A stretch of 44,786 bases of DNA from NCBI GenBank assembly GCA_964508185.1, contig CAZDSS010000009.1:1-44786 (forward strand), read 5' to 3'. A program made the position numbers and the translations under genes. The notes beneath the pieces are model-generated. The model did not search any database. It worked only from the letters and a program-made list of their open reading frames with translations, and was not told the DNA's origin. Positions 10,833 through 18,855 of this stretch are shown here, piece after piece. Within the stretch, counting starts at the first letter, position 1. Each line of letters starts with the position of its first letter. Source of the stretch: CAZDSS01 sp964508185 (GTDB lineage Bacteria > Pseudomonadota > Alphaproteobacteria > Sphingomonadales > Govanellaceae).

Positions 10833-12050
10833 ATGCCCACGGAAATTCTGCTGCCCGCCCTTTCTCCCACCATGGAAAAGGGCACGCTCGCCAACTGGCT
10901 GGTGCGGGAAGGGGATCGGGTCGCGGCCGGCGACGCCATCGCCGAGATCGAGACCGACAAGGCGACCATGGAGGTGGAGGCGGTCGCCGACGGCCGCATC
11001 GCCCGCATCATCGTGCCCGGCGGCACCACGGACATTCCCGTCGGCGCGGTGATCGCCGTTCTTGCCGGTGAGGAGGAGACGGCGGAACCGGTGCCGCCCG
11101 CGCCGGATCGCGCCGTTGCGGCGAAGCCCATGCCGGTCGCGATCGTCAACGGCGCGCCTCATGATGCCGGGGAACCGGGCGCGCCCGACGGCGCCGCCTC
11201 GCCGCTCGCCCGGCGCATCGCCCTGCAGGCGGGGATCGATCTTTCGCGGGTCAACGGCTCGGGCCCCGGCGGGCGCATCCTGAAGCGCGACCTCATCGCG
11301 CGCGCCGCAGAACCGGAAGCGCCGGCGGCGGCGCAGAAGGCGGTCTCCGTCCCGCCCGCGCCCGCCGATCTCCCGTATGAGGAGCGGCGTCTTTCCACCA
11401 TGCGCCGCATCATCGCCGAGCGCATGGTGCAGTCCAAATCCACGGTGCCGCATTTCTATCTGTCGGTCGACGTGGCCATGGATCCGCTCCTCGACCTGCG
11501 GCGGGAGCTCAATGCGGGCGAGGAGCAGAAGATTTCGGTCAATGATCTTCTCATCAAGGCCCTCGCCCTCGCCCTGCAGCGGACGCCGGAGGCGAACGTC
11601 ATGTATGCGGGCGATCATCTGAGGCAGTTCACGCGGGCCGACGTGTCGGTGGCGGTCGCGGTGGAAGGGGGGCTCGTCACACCCGTCATCCGCGACGCCG
11701 CGAGCAAGGGTGTGGGCGCCATCGCCCGCGAGATGCGCGACCTTGCCGAGCGGGCGCGCCTCGGCCGGCTCATGCCCGCGGATTATGAGGGGGGCACCAT
11801 CTCCCTCTCCAACCTCGGCATGTACGGCATCCGCAATTTCGAGGCGATCATCAATCCGCCGCAGGTGGCGATCCTCGCCGTCGGCGCGGCGGAGGAGCGG
11901 GCGGTGTCACGCGACGGCAGGATCGTGCCGGCGACGGTGATGACCGCCACCCTTTCCTGCGACCACCGGGCGATCGACGGCGCCATCGGCGCGCGCCTGA
12001 TTGACGCCTTCAGGCGCATCGTGGAGCAGCCCCTCAGCCTCATGCGCTAG
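10833..12050 (+). CDS. Dihydrolipoamide acyltransferase, E2 of a 2-oxoacid dehydrogenase complex
   Basis: A 405-residue E2 with three domains. The lipoyl domain (1-80) has the lipoylated lysine in EIETDKATMEVE (Lys43). An acidic/Pro-Ala linker leads to a peripheral subunit-binding domain (about 123-155: SPLARRIALQAGIDLSRVNG). The catalytic acyltransferase domain (about 185-405) carries SCDHRAIDGA, with His378 and Asp382 as catalytic residues. It starts 11 bp after the E1 stop and forms an operon with it. No E3 (lipoamide dehydrogenase) is present, so the complex must borrow E3 from elsewhere in the genome. Acyl specificity cannot be read; a short straight or branched acyl group is likely given the partner E1. 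Confidence 0.94.
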   Translation: MPTEILLPALSPTMEKGTLANWLVREGDRVAAGDAIAEIETDKATMEVEAVADGRIARIIVPGGTTDIPVGAVIAVLAGEEETAEPVPPAPDRAVAAKPMPVAIVNGAPHDAGEPGAPDGAASPLARRIALQAGIDLSRVNGSGPGGRILKRDLIARAAEPEAPAAAQKAVSVPPAPADLPYEERRLSTMRRIIAERMVQSKSTVPHFYLSVDVAMDPLLDLRRELNAGEEQKISVNDLLIKALALALQRTPEANVMYAGDHLRQFTRADVSVAVAVEGGLVTPVIRDAASKGVGAIAREMRDLAERARLGRLMPADYEGGTISLSNLGMYGIRNFEAIINPPQVAILAVGAAEERAVSRDGRIVPATVMTATLSCDHRAIDGAIGARLIDAFRRIVEQPLSLMR

Positions 12051-12064
12051 GCGGCGCGAGGCCC

Positions 12065-12105
12065 CGGCCGTCGCGATCGCAATTTCCGACTGTTTGCGAC
12101 GGCCG
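12065..12105. terminator. Long-looped inverted repeat after the E2 gene
   Basis: CGGCCGTCGC (12065-12074) and GCGACGGCCG (12096-12105) are perfect 10-base inverted repeats separated by 21 bases. They lie between the E2 stop (12050) and the metallo-beta-lactamase start (12147). The pair could be a terminator or processing hairpin, or alternatively an operator for the downstream gene. No T-tract directly follows. Confidence 0.4.
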
Positions 12106-12146
12106 CCTGGTAGTAAAAATAGGGTCATGGGCACAGGGAGGCGGCC

Positions 12147-13040
12147 ATGACCGACGCGCCGGCAATCGAGGCGTTCTTCGATCGGGATACATATACCGTC
12201 AGCTACCTGGTCGCCGATCCCGCGACGGGACTTGCGGCGGTGATCGATCCCGTGCTGGATTTCGATCCCGCAAGCGGCGAGATCCGTTCAACCTCCGCCG
12301 ACAGGATCATGGGGCTGGCCCGGGACCGGGGCTGGCGCATCGCCATGGTGCTCGAGACCCATGTCCATGCGGACCATCTGACCGCCGCCCATTACATCCG
12401 GGCGGCGACAGGCGCCTGGGTGGGCATCGGCGAGCATGTGCGCGACGTGCAGCAGACCTTCCGCCCCGTCTTCGCCCTTCATGACCTCGAGCCCGACGGC
12501 GCGGACTTCGACCGCCTGTTCGCGGACGGCGCACGCGTTCCCCTCGGCGCGTTTGACATCGAGGTGATGCACACCCCCGGCCATACCTCTGCCTGCGTCA
12601 GCTACCGCATCGGCGACGCCGTCTTCGTGGGCGACACCCTGTTCATGCCGGACTACGGCACGGCGCGCACGGACTTTCCCGGCGGCGACGCCCGAACGCT
12701 TTACCGCTCCATCCGCCGCATCCTGAGCCTGCCGGACGAGACGCGCCTTTTCGTCTGCCACGATTACAAGGCGCCGGGGCGGGATGAATTCGCCTGGGAG
12801 ACGACGGTCGCGGCGGAGCGCCGCCACAACCTCCATGTCCATGACGGCGTCGGCGAGGACGAGTTCGTCGCCATGCGCACGGCCCGGGATGCAACCCTGG
12901 CCGCGCCCCGCCTGCTTCTGCCCTCGATCCAGGTCAATATCCGTGCGGGCCGCCTGCCGGATCCCGCCGAGAGCGGCGCGCGCTTCCTCGTGATCCCCCT
13001 GAAGCTCCGCATGGAGGCGGAAGCGGCGCTCGACGCCTAA
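12147..13040 (+). CDS. Persulfide-dioxygenase-like metallo-beta-lactamase-fold protein
   Basis: A 297-residue MBL-fold protein with the metal motif THVHADH (His72, His74, Asp76, His77), HTPGHTSACVSY, VGDTLFMPDYGTARTDFPGG and a later metal His in CHDY. The arrangement YLVADPATGLAAVIDPV...ETHVHADHLT is that of the ETHE1/Blh persulfide dioxygenases, which bind one Fe(II) and oxidise glutathione persulfide to sulfite. No rhodanese domain is fused; the C-terminal extension (about 215-297) is the one found in Blh-type members. It starts 97 bp after the E2 gene behind a hairpin, and its stop overlaps the convergent TetR gene by 4 bp. Proximity to the E1-E2 genes suggests, but does not prove, a role in sulfur amino acid breakdown. 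A glyoxalase-II-like thioesterase is the alternative. Confidence 0.82.
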   Translation: MTDAPAIEAFFDRDTYTVSYLVADPATGLAAVIDPVLDFDPASGEIRSTSADRIMGLARDRGWRIAMVLETHVHADHLTAAHYIRAATGAWVGIGEHVRDVQQTFRPVFALHDLEPDGADFDRLFADGARVPLGAFDIEVMHTPGHTSACVSYRIGDAVFVGDTLFMPDYGTARTDFPGGDARTLYRSIRRILSLPDETRLFVCHDYKAPGRDEFAWETTVAAERRHNLHVHDGVGEDEFVAMRTARDATLAAPRLLLPSIQVNIRAGRLPDPAESGARFLVIPLKLRMEAEAALDA

Positions 13041-13696
13041 CCGGCCTTGCCGGCGCCATTCGCATCGCGGCGCGGCAGGAAGCGGGGGAGATAAAGGCCG
13101 AGATAGGCGATCACCGCGTTGCCCGCTTCCTCCACATATTCGTCCGTCAGCCGGTCGTGCTCCTCGACCGAGATCAGGAACAGGGCGTCCGCCACCTGGA
13201 TCGCGCGGAAGAATATGGCGCCGGGGTCGGGAAGCTCGGGCAGCACGAAATGGCGGTCGATGAAGGCCATGAGCGAGTCGCCGAAACCCGCGTCGCGCGC
13301 GCAGCCCGCGCGCTTGATGTCGGGCGGCGTCTTGGGGCCCAGCATCAATTGCCGCGCGGCCATGTCGCGGTTGTAGAAATCCGCCCCCGCCCGGGTATAG
13401 GCGCGCACCAGATCCTCCCAGGTCCGGGGATCCGGGCAGCTTGCGGGAACGGCGATCATTTCGGCCGCGATCTCCCGCGCGAGATCCTTATAGAGCTCCT
13501 TCATGTCGGGATAGAAATGATAGGTGGAGCTCGCCGGGATCCCGGCTTCCTCGGCAACGGTCGGCAGGGTGATCTGCTCCAGATCCCGCTCGGACAGCAG
13601 GCGGCGCGCCGCCAGCCGCAGGGCCTGCCGCCGCGCGCGGCCGCGCGCCTGTGTGAATTTTCGCGTTCGCGTCGTCTTGTCGGTCTCGGCGTCCAT
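13037..13696 (-). CDS. TetR-family transcriptional regulator
   Basis: A 219-residue TetR-type repressor. After a basic N-terminal tail (TTRTRKFTQARGRARRQALR) comes the helix-turn-helix: LEQITLPTVAEEAGIPASST followed by YHFYPDMKELYKDL. The remaining helical part is the ligand-binding and dimerisation domain. The frame is open upstream, but the ATG at 13696 begins just before the DNA-binding domain and leaves the divergent promoter free. The gene points away from the TonB receptor at 13869, with a good palindrome at 13831-13850 in front of that receptor. Repression of the receptor-oxidoreductase operon is therefore the likely job. It ends overlapping the convergent MBL gene by 4 bp. The ligand is unknown. 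Confidence 0.92.
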   Translation of the reverse strand: MDAETDKTTRTRKFTQARGRARRQALRLAARRLLSERDLEQITLPTVAEEAGIPASSTYHFYPDMKELYKDLAREIAAEMIAVPASCPDPRTWEDLVRAYTRAGADFYNRDMAARQLMLGPKTPPDIKRAGCARDAGFGDSLMAFIDRHFVLPELPDPGAIFFRAIQVADALFLISVEEHDRLTDEYVEEAGNAVIAYLGLYLPRFLPRRDANGAGKAG

Positions 13697-13805
13697 GGCG
13701 TTCCCGAAGATAAGTCCTGCGCCCGAGATTAACAATTCTCCCGTCGCGAGCAAGAGTAATGGAACGAGATCGAGAAATTTGTGGTGCGTCTCCACGGAAC
13801 CTCTC

Positions 13806-13850
13806 TTGACTCGAAAAAAGACTCATCTCATTCTCGAATACATTCGGGAA
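13806..13850 (+). promoter_or_regulatory. Promoter -35 and TetR-type operator before the TonB receptor
   Basis: TTGACT at 13806-13811 is a near-consensus -35 element. At 13831-13850 lies TTCTCGAATACATTCGGGAA, a 20-bp palindrome whose half sites agree at 8 of 10 positions. Length and symmetry suit a TetR dimer, and the site overlaps the expected -10/start region, where binding would block transcription. AGGGAGG (13855-13861) is the ribosome binding site for the ATG at 13869. Confidence 0.5.
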
Positions 13851-13868
13851 AAATAGGGAGGGCGCGCC

Positions 13869-16043
13869 ATGAAGAGGCTCCGCGACAACTGGTTTTCCAC
13901 GAGTATTCTTGTTTGCGTCACGGCAACCGCGGGCGGCGCCGCCGCCCAGACCTTCTCCATCGATGAAATCGTCGTCACCGCCCAGCGGCGGGCGCAATCG
14001 CTGCAGGATGTGCCCATCGCCATTTCCGCCTTTCAGGCGGGCGATCTTGACGCCTTCGATTTCACGGATCCGAGCGACATCGCGGCCCAGGTGCCGAACC
14101 TGCAGGTCTCCGGCGCCTACAACCAGTCCAAGCCCATCTTCGCGCTGCGCGGCATCAGCTTCAAAAGCTTCAACGCGACCGACAGCCAGGCGGTCGGGAT
14201 CTATAACGACGAGGTCTATATCGCGTCCCGCTCGGGCCAGCTCTTCCAGATGTTCGACCTCGAGCGGGTGGAGGTGCTGCGCGGGCCGCAGGGCATTCTC
14301 TACGGCCGCAACACCACGGGCGGCGCCATCAACTTCGTGTCGAAAAAGCCGGGCGACGAGTTCCAGGCGAACGCGGCGCTGACCCTTGGCCGCTTCAACC
14401 AGTTCGATGTGGAGGCGGGGGTCAGCGTTCCCATCATCGAGAACAGGCTGTCGGCCCGCGTCGCGGCCGTCGCCAACAACCGCGACGGCGACACCCTCAA
14501 CGAATTCACGGGCGACAAGGTCAACAGCCGCGACGACTGGGCGGCGCGCGCCCTGATCCGCTTCCGGCCGACGGAACGCCAGGACTGGATGCTGAACGTT
14601 CACGGCGGCGTCAGCCGCGGCAACGGCTCCTACTATTACAGCCGTGGCATCGTGCCGACGGGGGACGGCCGCTTCAGCGACTTCTTCGGCTATGTGGAAA
14701 ATCCCCATTGGTGGACGCTGGCGTCCGACCTGCCCGAGGCCTATGAGGATATCGACAATTTCGGCGTGACCCTCACCGGCGTGATTGAGTTCGAGGGCTT
14801 CTCGGTGACCTCGGTCACGGGATACGACAAGACCGACTACGTCACCCACGAGGACAGCGATGCGAGCCCCGCGAAGCTCGTGGACGTGGTCTATGACGAC
14901 GAGACGGAGCAGTTCAGCCAGGAATTGCGGGCGGCGTCCTCCGGCGAAGGGCCGCTGCAGTGGCTCATCGGCCTCTATTATTTCACCGACAGCCTCAAGG
15001 CTGACAACTACTACAGCTTCGGGGTGATCGATCCCGCGGCCTTCAGCCGCCAGGCCTACGACCAGGACAGCGAGAACTTCTCCGTCTTCGGGCAGGTATC
15101 CTACGACCTCGCCTCCGCGCTCACCGTCCATATCGGCGGCCGCTGGACCTACGAGAAGAAGGAGATGCATTTCCGCACCACCGACTTTCTCGTCTATTCC
15201 CTGGGCCCCGATCCCGAGGTCACGGCCGACGTGAGGACGAGCGACAGCTGGAAGGAATTCACCTGGAAGCTCGGGCTCGACTACCGCATCAACGAGGACG
15301 TGCTCGCATACGCAAGCTACAACCGCGGTTTCAAGAGCGGCGGCTACAACGGCATCGTCTTCATCGCCGACGAGTTCTCCAGGGTTGATCCGGAATTCGT
15401 CAATGCCTATGAGGTCGGCATCAAGTCCAGCTGGTGGGAGCGCCGCCTCGTCCTCAATCTCGCCGCCTTCTACAACGATTTCTCGGACCTCCATGTCTTC
15501 AACTTCACGGAGGGGCCGAGCGGCGTACCGGTGACCCAGATCGTGAACGCCGCCAGCGCCCGGTCCTACGGCGTCGAGGCGGAGATGGTGGTGCAGCCGG
15601 TCGAGGGGCTGCGCATCCAGGCGGGCGTGGGGCTGCTCGATACCAGGATCAAGCGGGTGGACGTGCCCGAGCTTGCGGGTCTCGCCGGCAACCGGCTGGC
15701 CCTGTCGCCCAGGTTCAACTTCAACGGCGTCGTCGAATACGAGATCCCGCTCGGCGGCAATGCCGGGTCATTGACGCCGCGCTTCGAGGCGAGCCGCACC
15801 GCCGGCCAGTATTTCGATCCGAGCAACGACCCGCTCGCCTATCAGGCGGGGTACTGGCTCCTCAATGCGGCGCTGTCCTATCAGGATGCCGCCGATCGTT
15901 ATTCCATTACGCTCTGGGCCCGCAACATCGCCAACAAGAAGTACCTGACGGAATCACTGCCATTCACGGATTTCGGGCTCTACGAGCAGAAGCATGGGGA
16001 ACGGGCGACCTATGGCGTCACCTTCCGCTATCATCTGAACTGA
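13869..16043 (+). CDS. TonB-dependent outer membrane receptor
   Basis: A 724-residue receptor. The signal peptide (MKRLRDNWFSTSILVCVTA..., cleavage near GGAAAQ) is followed by a TonB-box-like IDEIVVTAQRR. The plug domain contains LERVEVLRGPQGILYGRNTT and GGAINFVSKKPGDEF, and the 22-strand-type barrel occupies the rest. The protein ends YGVTFRYHLN, with Asn rather than the usual terminal Phe. The ATG at 13869 follows AGGGAGG. It is the first gene of a unit with a Tat-exported FAD oxidoreductase 25 bp downstream and a secreted NTF2-like protein, behind a TetR operator candidate. It presumably brings in the oxidoreductase's substrate. Ligand unknown. Confidence 0.93.
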   Translation: MKRLRDNWFSTSILVCVTATAGGAAAQTFSIDEIVVTAQRRAQSLQDVPIAISAFQAGDLDAFDFTDPSDIAAQVPNLQVSGAYNQSKPIFALRGISFKSFNATDSQAVGIYNDEVYIASRSGQLFQMFDLERVEVLRGPQGILYGRNTTGGAINFVSKKPGDEFQANAALTLGRFNQFDVEAGVSVPIIENRLSARVAAVANNRDGDTLNEFTGDKVNSRDDWAARALIRFRPTERQDWMLNVHGGVSRGNGSYYYSRGIVPTGDGRFSDFFGYVENPHWWTLASDLPEAYEDIDNFGVTLTGVIEFEGFSVTSVTGYDKTDYVTHEDSDASPAKLVDVVYDDETEQFSQELRAASSGEGPLQWLIGLYYFTDSLKADNYYSFGVIDPAAFSRQAYDQDSENFSVFGQVSYDLASALTVHIGGRWTYEKKEMHFRTTDFLVYSLGPDPEVTADVRTSDSWKEFTWKLGLDYRINEDVLAYASYNRGFKSGGYNGIVFIADEFSRVDPEFVNAYEVGIKSSWWERRLVLNLAAFYNDFSDLHVFNFTEGPSGVPVTQIVNAASARSYGVEAEMVVQPVEGLRIQAGVGLLDTRIKRVDVPELAGLAGNRLALSPRFNFNGVVEYEIPLGGNAGSLTPRFEASRTAGQYFDPSNDPLAYQAGYWLLNAALSYQDAADRYSITLWARNIANKKYLTESLPFTDFGLYEQKHGERATYGVTFRYHLN

Positions 16044-16068
16044 TCGCGACCGACAGGGGAGGCTCGGC

Positions 16069-18027
16069 ATGGGGAAGAAGGACAAGGGGAAAGGTATGGC
16101 GCCGCGGATCACGCGCCGGGGCTTCATGGCGGGGGCGACCGCAGGGATCGGGGCTGCGACCCTTGCCGCCGGCGGCCTGAAGGTGCCGCGGGCGACGGGA
16201 CAGACCATCGACGCCCCGCTCACCGGACTTGACGAAAGCTGGACGGGGCCCGGCGGCATCGGCGACTACGCGGGCAAGAACGGCAATACGGCCGAGGTGG
16301 TGAATGCCGCCCACGGCCAGATCCGGAACGGCGACCTCAAACAGCGCATCGCGGAAGCGCCCGTCGTCGACGAGCCCTACGACCTGATTGTGGTGGGGGC
16401 GGGGATCTCGGGCCTCACCGCCGCCTATGTGGTGTCACGGGCGCGGCCCGATGCGCGCATTCTCGTCCTCGACCAGCATGCGATCTTCGGGGGCGAGGCC
16501 AAGCAGAACGAGTTCGAGGTGGACGGCTATCACCTGACGGCGCCGCAAGGGTCGACCGGCGTGGTGGTGCCCTTCGCCAAGGCCCTGAGCGCGGGCTTTC
16601 CGACGCCGTTCCTCAAGGAGCTGGGCTACCCGGAGGCCTTCCAGTATCAGGAGCCGAAGAACCTCTCGAAGCCCATCCTTATTCCCGAAGACAACTGGTC
16701 ACCCATGCATGTGGCCTGGGAGCGGGCGGACACCGCCTTCTATTACGAAGGCAAGGGCATGGTCATCAATCCTTGGCGCAACGGCTTCGCCGAGGCGCCC
16801 ATTTCCGACAGGCTCAAGAAGGCGCTGGTGGACCTCGAGCTCTTCCGCACGCCGCCGCGCCGCGACGACTGGGCGGAATGGCTCGACACCATGACCTACA
16901 GGGAATTCCTCCTCAACGTCGCCAAGGTCCCGGCGGACGTGATCGACGATGTCTGCGCCTATCTCGATCCCGTCATGGCGGCCATGGGCTGCGGCCTCGG
17001 GTCCGACGTCATTTCCGCCTATTCCGCCTACAACTTCCTGCAGCCGGGGGTGAACGCCTATCTCCGCTACCAGAACGGCGGCGAGGACATGACGGATTCC
17101 ATCTATCTCGCCACCTTCCCGGGCGGCAATACCTTTGCCGCCAAGCGCTTCCTGAAGCTCGCGAAGCCCGAGGCCCTGACCGGCGGGGATTCCCTCTACG
17201 AACTCCAGTACAGCCGCGTCAACTGGGACGCCCTCGACCGGCCGCAGGATCGCTACCGCCTGCGCCTGTCGTCGACCGTGGTCTCGGTGATCCACGAGGA
17301 CAAGCCGGAGCGGGCGCAGATGGTGCGGGTCACTTACGCCGACCGGAACGGCGACCTCAAGGCGGTCAGGGGCAAGGCGGTGATCTGCGCCGGGCAGCAG
17401 CATGTGAACAAGCGCATCTGCCAGGACGTGAGCCGCGACTATCGCGAAGCCATGGAGGCCTTCCACCATTCGCCTGTGCTTGTCGTGAATGTGGCGCTTC
17501 GCAACTGGCGCTTCCTCGACAGGCTCGGCGTCGCGGCCGTGCGCTGGTTCGAGGGCCTCGGCTGGTGGACGAGCCTGCGCCGCAACCTTGTCCTCGACGG
17601 CAAGGAAACCCAGCCGCTCGATCCGAACAAGCCGGTGGTGCTGACGCAATATATCCCGATCACCGTGCCGGGCGTGCCGTTCCCCGAACAATGCACCGAG
17701 GCGCGCATGGCCCTGTTCGCCATGACCTATGAGGAAATCGCCGAGCAGGTGCGCGACCAGTTCACGAAGATGTTCGCGCCCTACGGCTTCGATGCCGATC
17801 GCGACATCGCGGAGATCGTCGCCAACCGCCAGGGGCATGCCTATTTCGTGGCCTATCCCGGCTTCTTCTTCGGCAAGGACGGCAAGCCTTCGCCCATGGA
17901 GGTGCTGCGCAAGCCGTTCCATCGCATCGCCTTCAGCCATTCGGAGCTGTCGGGTGCCCAGATGTGGGAGACCGCGGCGCTCGAGGGCGAGCGGGCGGCC
18001 CAACAGATCCTTGATATGAAGCTCTAA
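16069..18027 (+). CDS. Tat-exported FAD oxidoreductase, spermidine-dehydrogenase-like
   Basis: A 652-residue flavoprotein with a twin-arginine signal (ITRRGFMAG, Arg16-Arg17, then an Ala/Gly-rich hydrophobic stretch), so it acts folded in the periplasm. The FAD-binding motif VVGAGISGLTAAYV (108-121) is followed by ILVLDQHAIFGGEAKQNEF, which resembles from memory the corresponding part of Pseudomonas SpdH spermidine dehydrogenases. The C-terminal region FSHSELSGAQMWETAALEGE is where this family usually contacts flavin and substrate. Length is close to SpdH (about 620). It lies between a TonB receptor (25 bp) and an NTF2-like secreted protein (14 bp), which suggests oxidation of a freshly imported compound. 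SpdH itself uses haem and FAD; whether this one binds haem cannot be judged. Amine, alcohol or other CH-group substrates are possible. Confidence 0.82.
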   Translation: MGKKDKGKGMAPRITRRGFMAGATAGIGAATLAAGGLKVPRATGQTIDAPLTGLDESWTGPGGIGDYAGKNGNTAEVVNAAHGQIRNGDLKQRIAEAPVVDEPYDLIVVGAGISGLTAAYVVSRARPDARILVLDQHAIFGGEAKQNEFEVDGYHLTAPQGSTGVVVPFAKALSAGFPTPFLKELGYPEAFQYQEPKNLSKPILIPEDNWSPMHVAWERADTAFYYEGKGMVINPWRNGFAEAPISDRLKKALVDLELFRTPPRRDDWAEWLDTMTYREFLLNVAKVPADVIDDVCAYLDPVMAAMGCGLGSDVISAYSAYNFLQPGVNAYLRYQNGGEDMTDSIYLATFPGGNTFAAKRFLKLAKPEALTGGDSLYELQYSRVNWDALDRPQDRYRLRLSSTVVSVIHEDKPERAQMVRVTYADRNGDLKAVRGKAVICAGQQHVNKRICQDVSRDYREAMEAFHHSPVLVVNVALRNWRFLDRLGVAAVRWFEGLGWWTSLRRNLVLDGKETQPLDPNKPVVLTQYIPITVPGVPFPEQCTEARMALFAMTYEEIAEQVRDQFTKMFAPYGFDADRDIAEIVANRQGHAYFVAYPGFFFGKDGKPSPMEVLRKPFHRIAFSHSELSGAQMWETAALEGERAAQQILDMKL

Positions 18028-18041
18028 GGAAAGTTTGCGTC

Positions 18042-18560
18042 ATGAAGCTATTGACCTCCGTACTCGCGATCGCCCTTGCCGCCGCAAGCCCCGCCGCCAT
18101 GCTGTCCCCCGCACAGGCCGCCGAGCCGCTGCTGCCCGCGGGCGCGCTTCAGGCGTCCGACGCGGCGGAGCTTGCGGCTTTCAGGAAGGAGATCCGCGCC
18201 CTCTATGACCTCAAGGAAAAGGCCTTCGCGGACGGCGACGCGGATGCGATCGTCAATCATTTCTATGCGGAGAATGCGGTCTCCGTCGGCCCCGACGGCA
18301 AGCCGATGCTCGGCCGCGCCGCCTTTCTCGAGAACTACCGGCCGCTCGTCGAGCGCTACAACGTGAAGGTCGAATCCATCCGCACCCACGTTCAGGGGGA
18401 CTCGGGCTGGGACTGGACCAATTTCCGCGTGACCAGCAAGGACGGATCCGAGCCGCCCTTCACCTTCATCATCCTGTTCCTGTGGAACAAGGTGGACGGC
18501 AGATGGATCTGCCCCGGCGACATGTATGTGGTGGGTGAACTGCCGCAAGCGGCGGAGTGA
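18042..18560 (+). CDS. Secreted NTF2-like (SnoaL/DUF4440-type) protein
   Basis: A 172-residue protein with a Sec signal peptide (MKLLTSVLAIALAAA..., cleavage near AQAAEP). One NTF2-like cone domain follows (about 45-165): AFRKEIRALYDLKEKAFADG, IVNHFYAENAVSVGPDGKPM, and a final sheet FIILFLWNKVDGRWICPGDM. This fold serves as small-molecule binder, isomerase or cyclase; no catalytic set can be assigned. It starts 14 bp after the Tat oxidoreductase and is likely made with it in the periplasm, possibly to bind or convert the oxidation product. It is the last gene before the assembly gap. Fold is fairly certain, function unknown. Confidence 0.82.
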   Translation: MKLLTSVLAIALAAASPAAMLSPAQAAEPLLPAGALQASDAAELAAFRKEIRALYDLKEKAFADGDADAIVNHFYAENAVSVGPDGKPMLGRAAFLENYRPLVERYNVKVESIRTHVQGDSGWDWTNFRVTSKDGSEPPFTFIILFLWNKVDGRWICPGDMYVVGELPQAAE

Positions 18561-18580
18561 GAAAGCGAGCGCGGCCTCCG

Positions 18581-18691
18581 GAACCGGGTCGGGCCGCCGT
18601 GGAACTGGAAAACGGGTGGCGGGAGCCGGTCGNNNNNNNNNNGAACCGGGTCCGGCGCTGGAACTGAAAGTTGGGTGGCGGGAGCCGGTCG
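18581..18691. repeat. Imperfect tandem repeat of about 50 bp flanking the assembly gap
   Basis: Copy 1 (18581-18632, 52 bp) and copy 2 (18643-18691, 49 bp) both begin GAACCGGGTC, share GGAACTG in the middle, and end GGGTGGCGGGAGCCGGTCG. They differ by a few substitutions and one 3-base indel. They sit on either side of the N run, so the true locus probably has more copies than are shown. No coding potential is evident; the next gene to the right is the tRNA. Confidence 0.8.
18633..18642. other. Assembly gap (10 N)
   Basis: Ten undetermined bases join two contigs inside the repeat. The number 10 is a placeholder, so the real distance between the NTF2-like gene and the tRNA is unknown. Confidence 0.99.
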
Positions 18692-18789
18692 CGATCAAGC
18701 GATCGGCTTTTCGCCTGCAAGGAACGCAGCATTGCCGCCGCCGCGATGTGCAACGGAGAAATGTTCAAGGTTGCCTTGGAAACGCATCC

Positions 18790-18829
18790 GATTTCCCGAT
18801 GTACATTTGCGTGTACATTTGGGAAAATC
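18790..18829. repeat. Direct TGTACATTTG repeats inside an inverted repeat, downstream of tRNA-Ser
   Basis: TGTACATTTG occurs at 18800-18809 and again at 18812-18821, each containing the palindrome TGTACA. The pair is bracketed by GATTTCCC (18790-18797) and GGGAAAATC (18821-18829), nearly perfect inverted repeats. Reading leftward, this lies about 27 bases past the 3' end of tRNA-Ser. It could fold as a terminator or processing hairpin for the tRNA, or be a double operator. No adjacent gene needs it. Confidence 0.35.
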
Positions 18830-18855
18830 GCTCGGCATATCAATGGGTTAGGTGA

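Noticed and set aside
18581..18830. CRISPR array or integration (att) site beside the tRNA
   Set aside because: Only two imperfect repeats without spacers flank a gap, no integrase is seen, and the tRNA 3' end has no second copy in the window that I could find.
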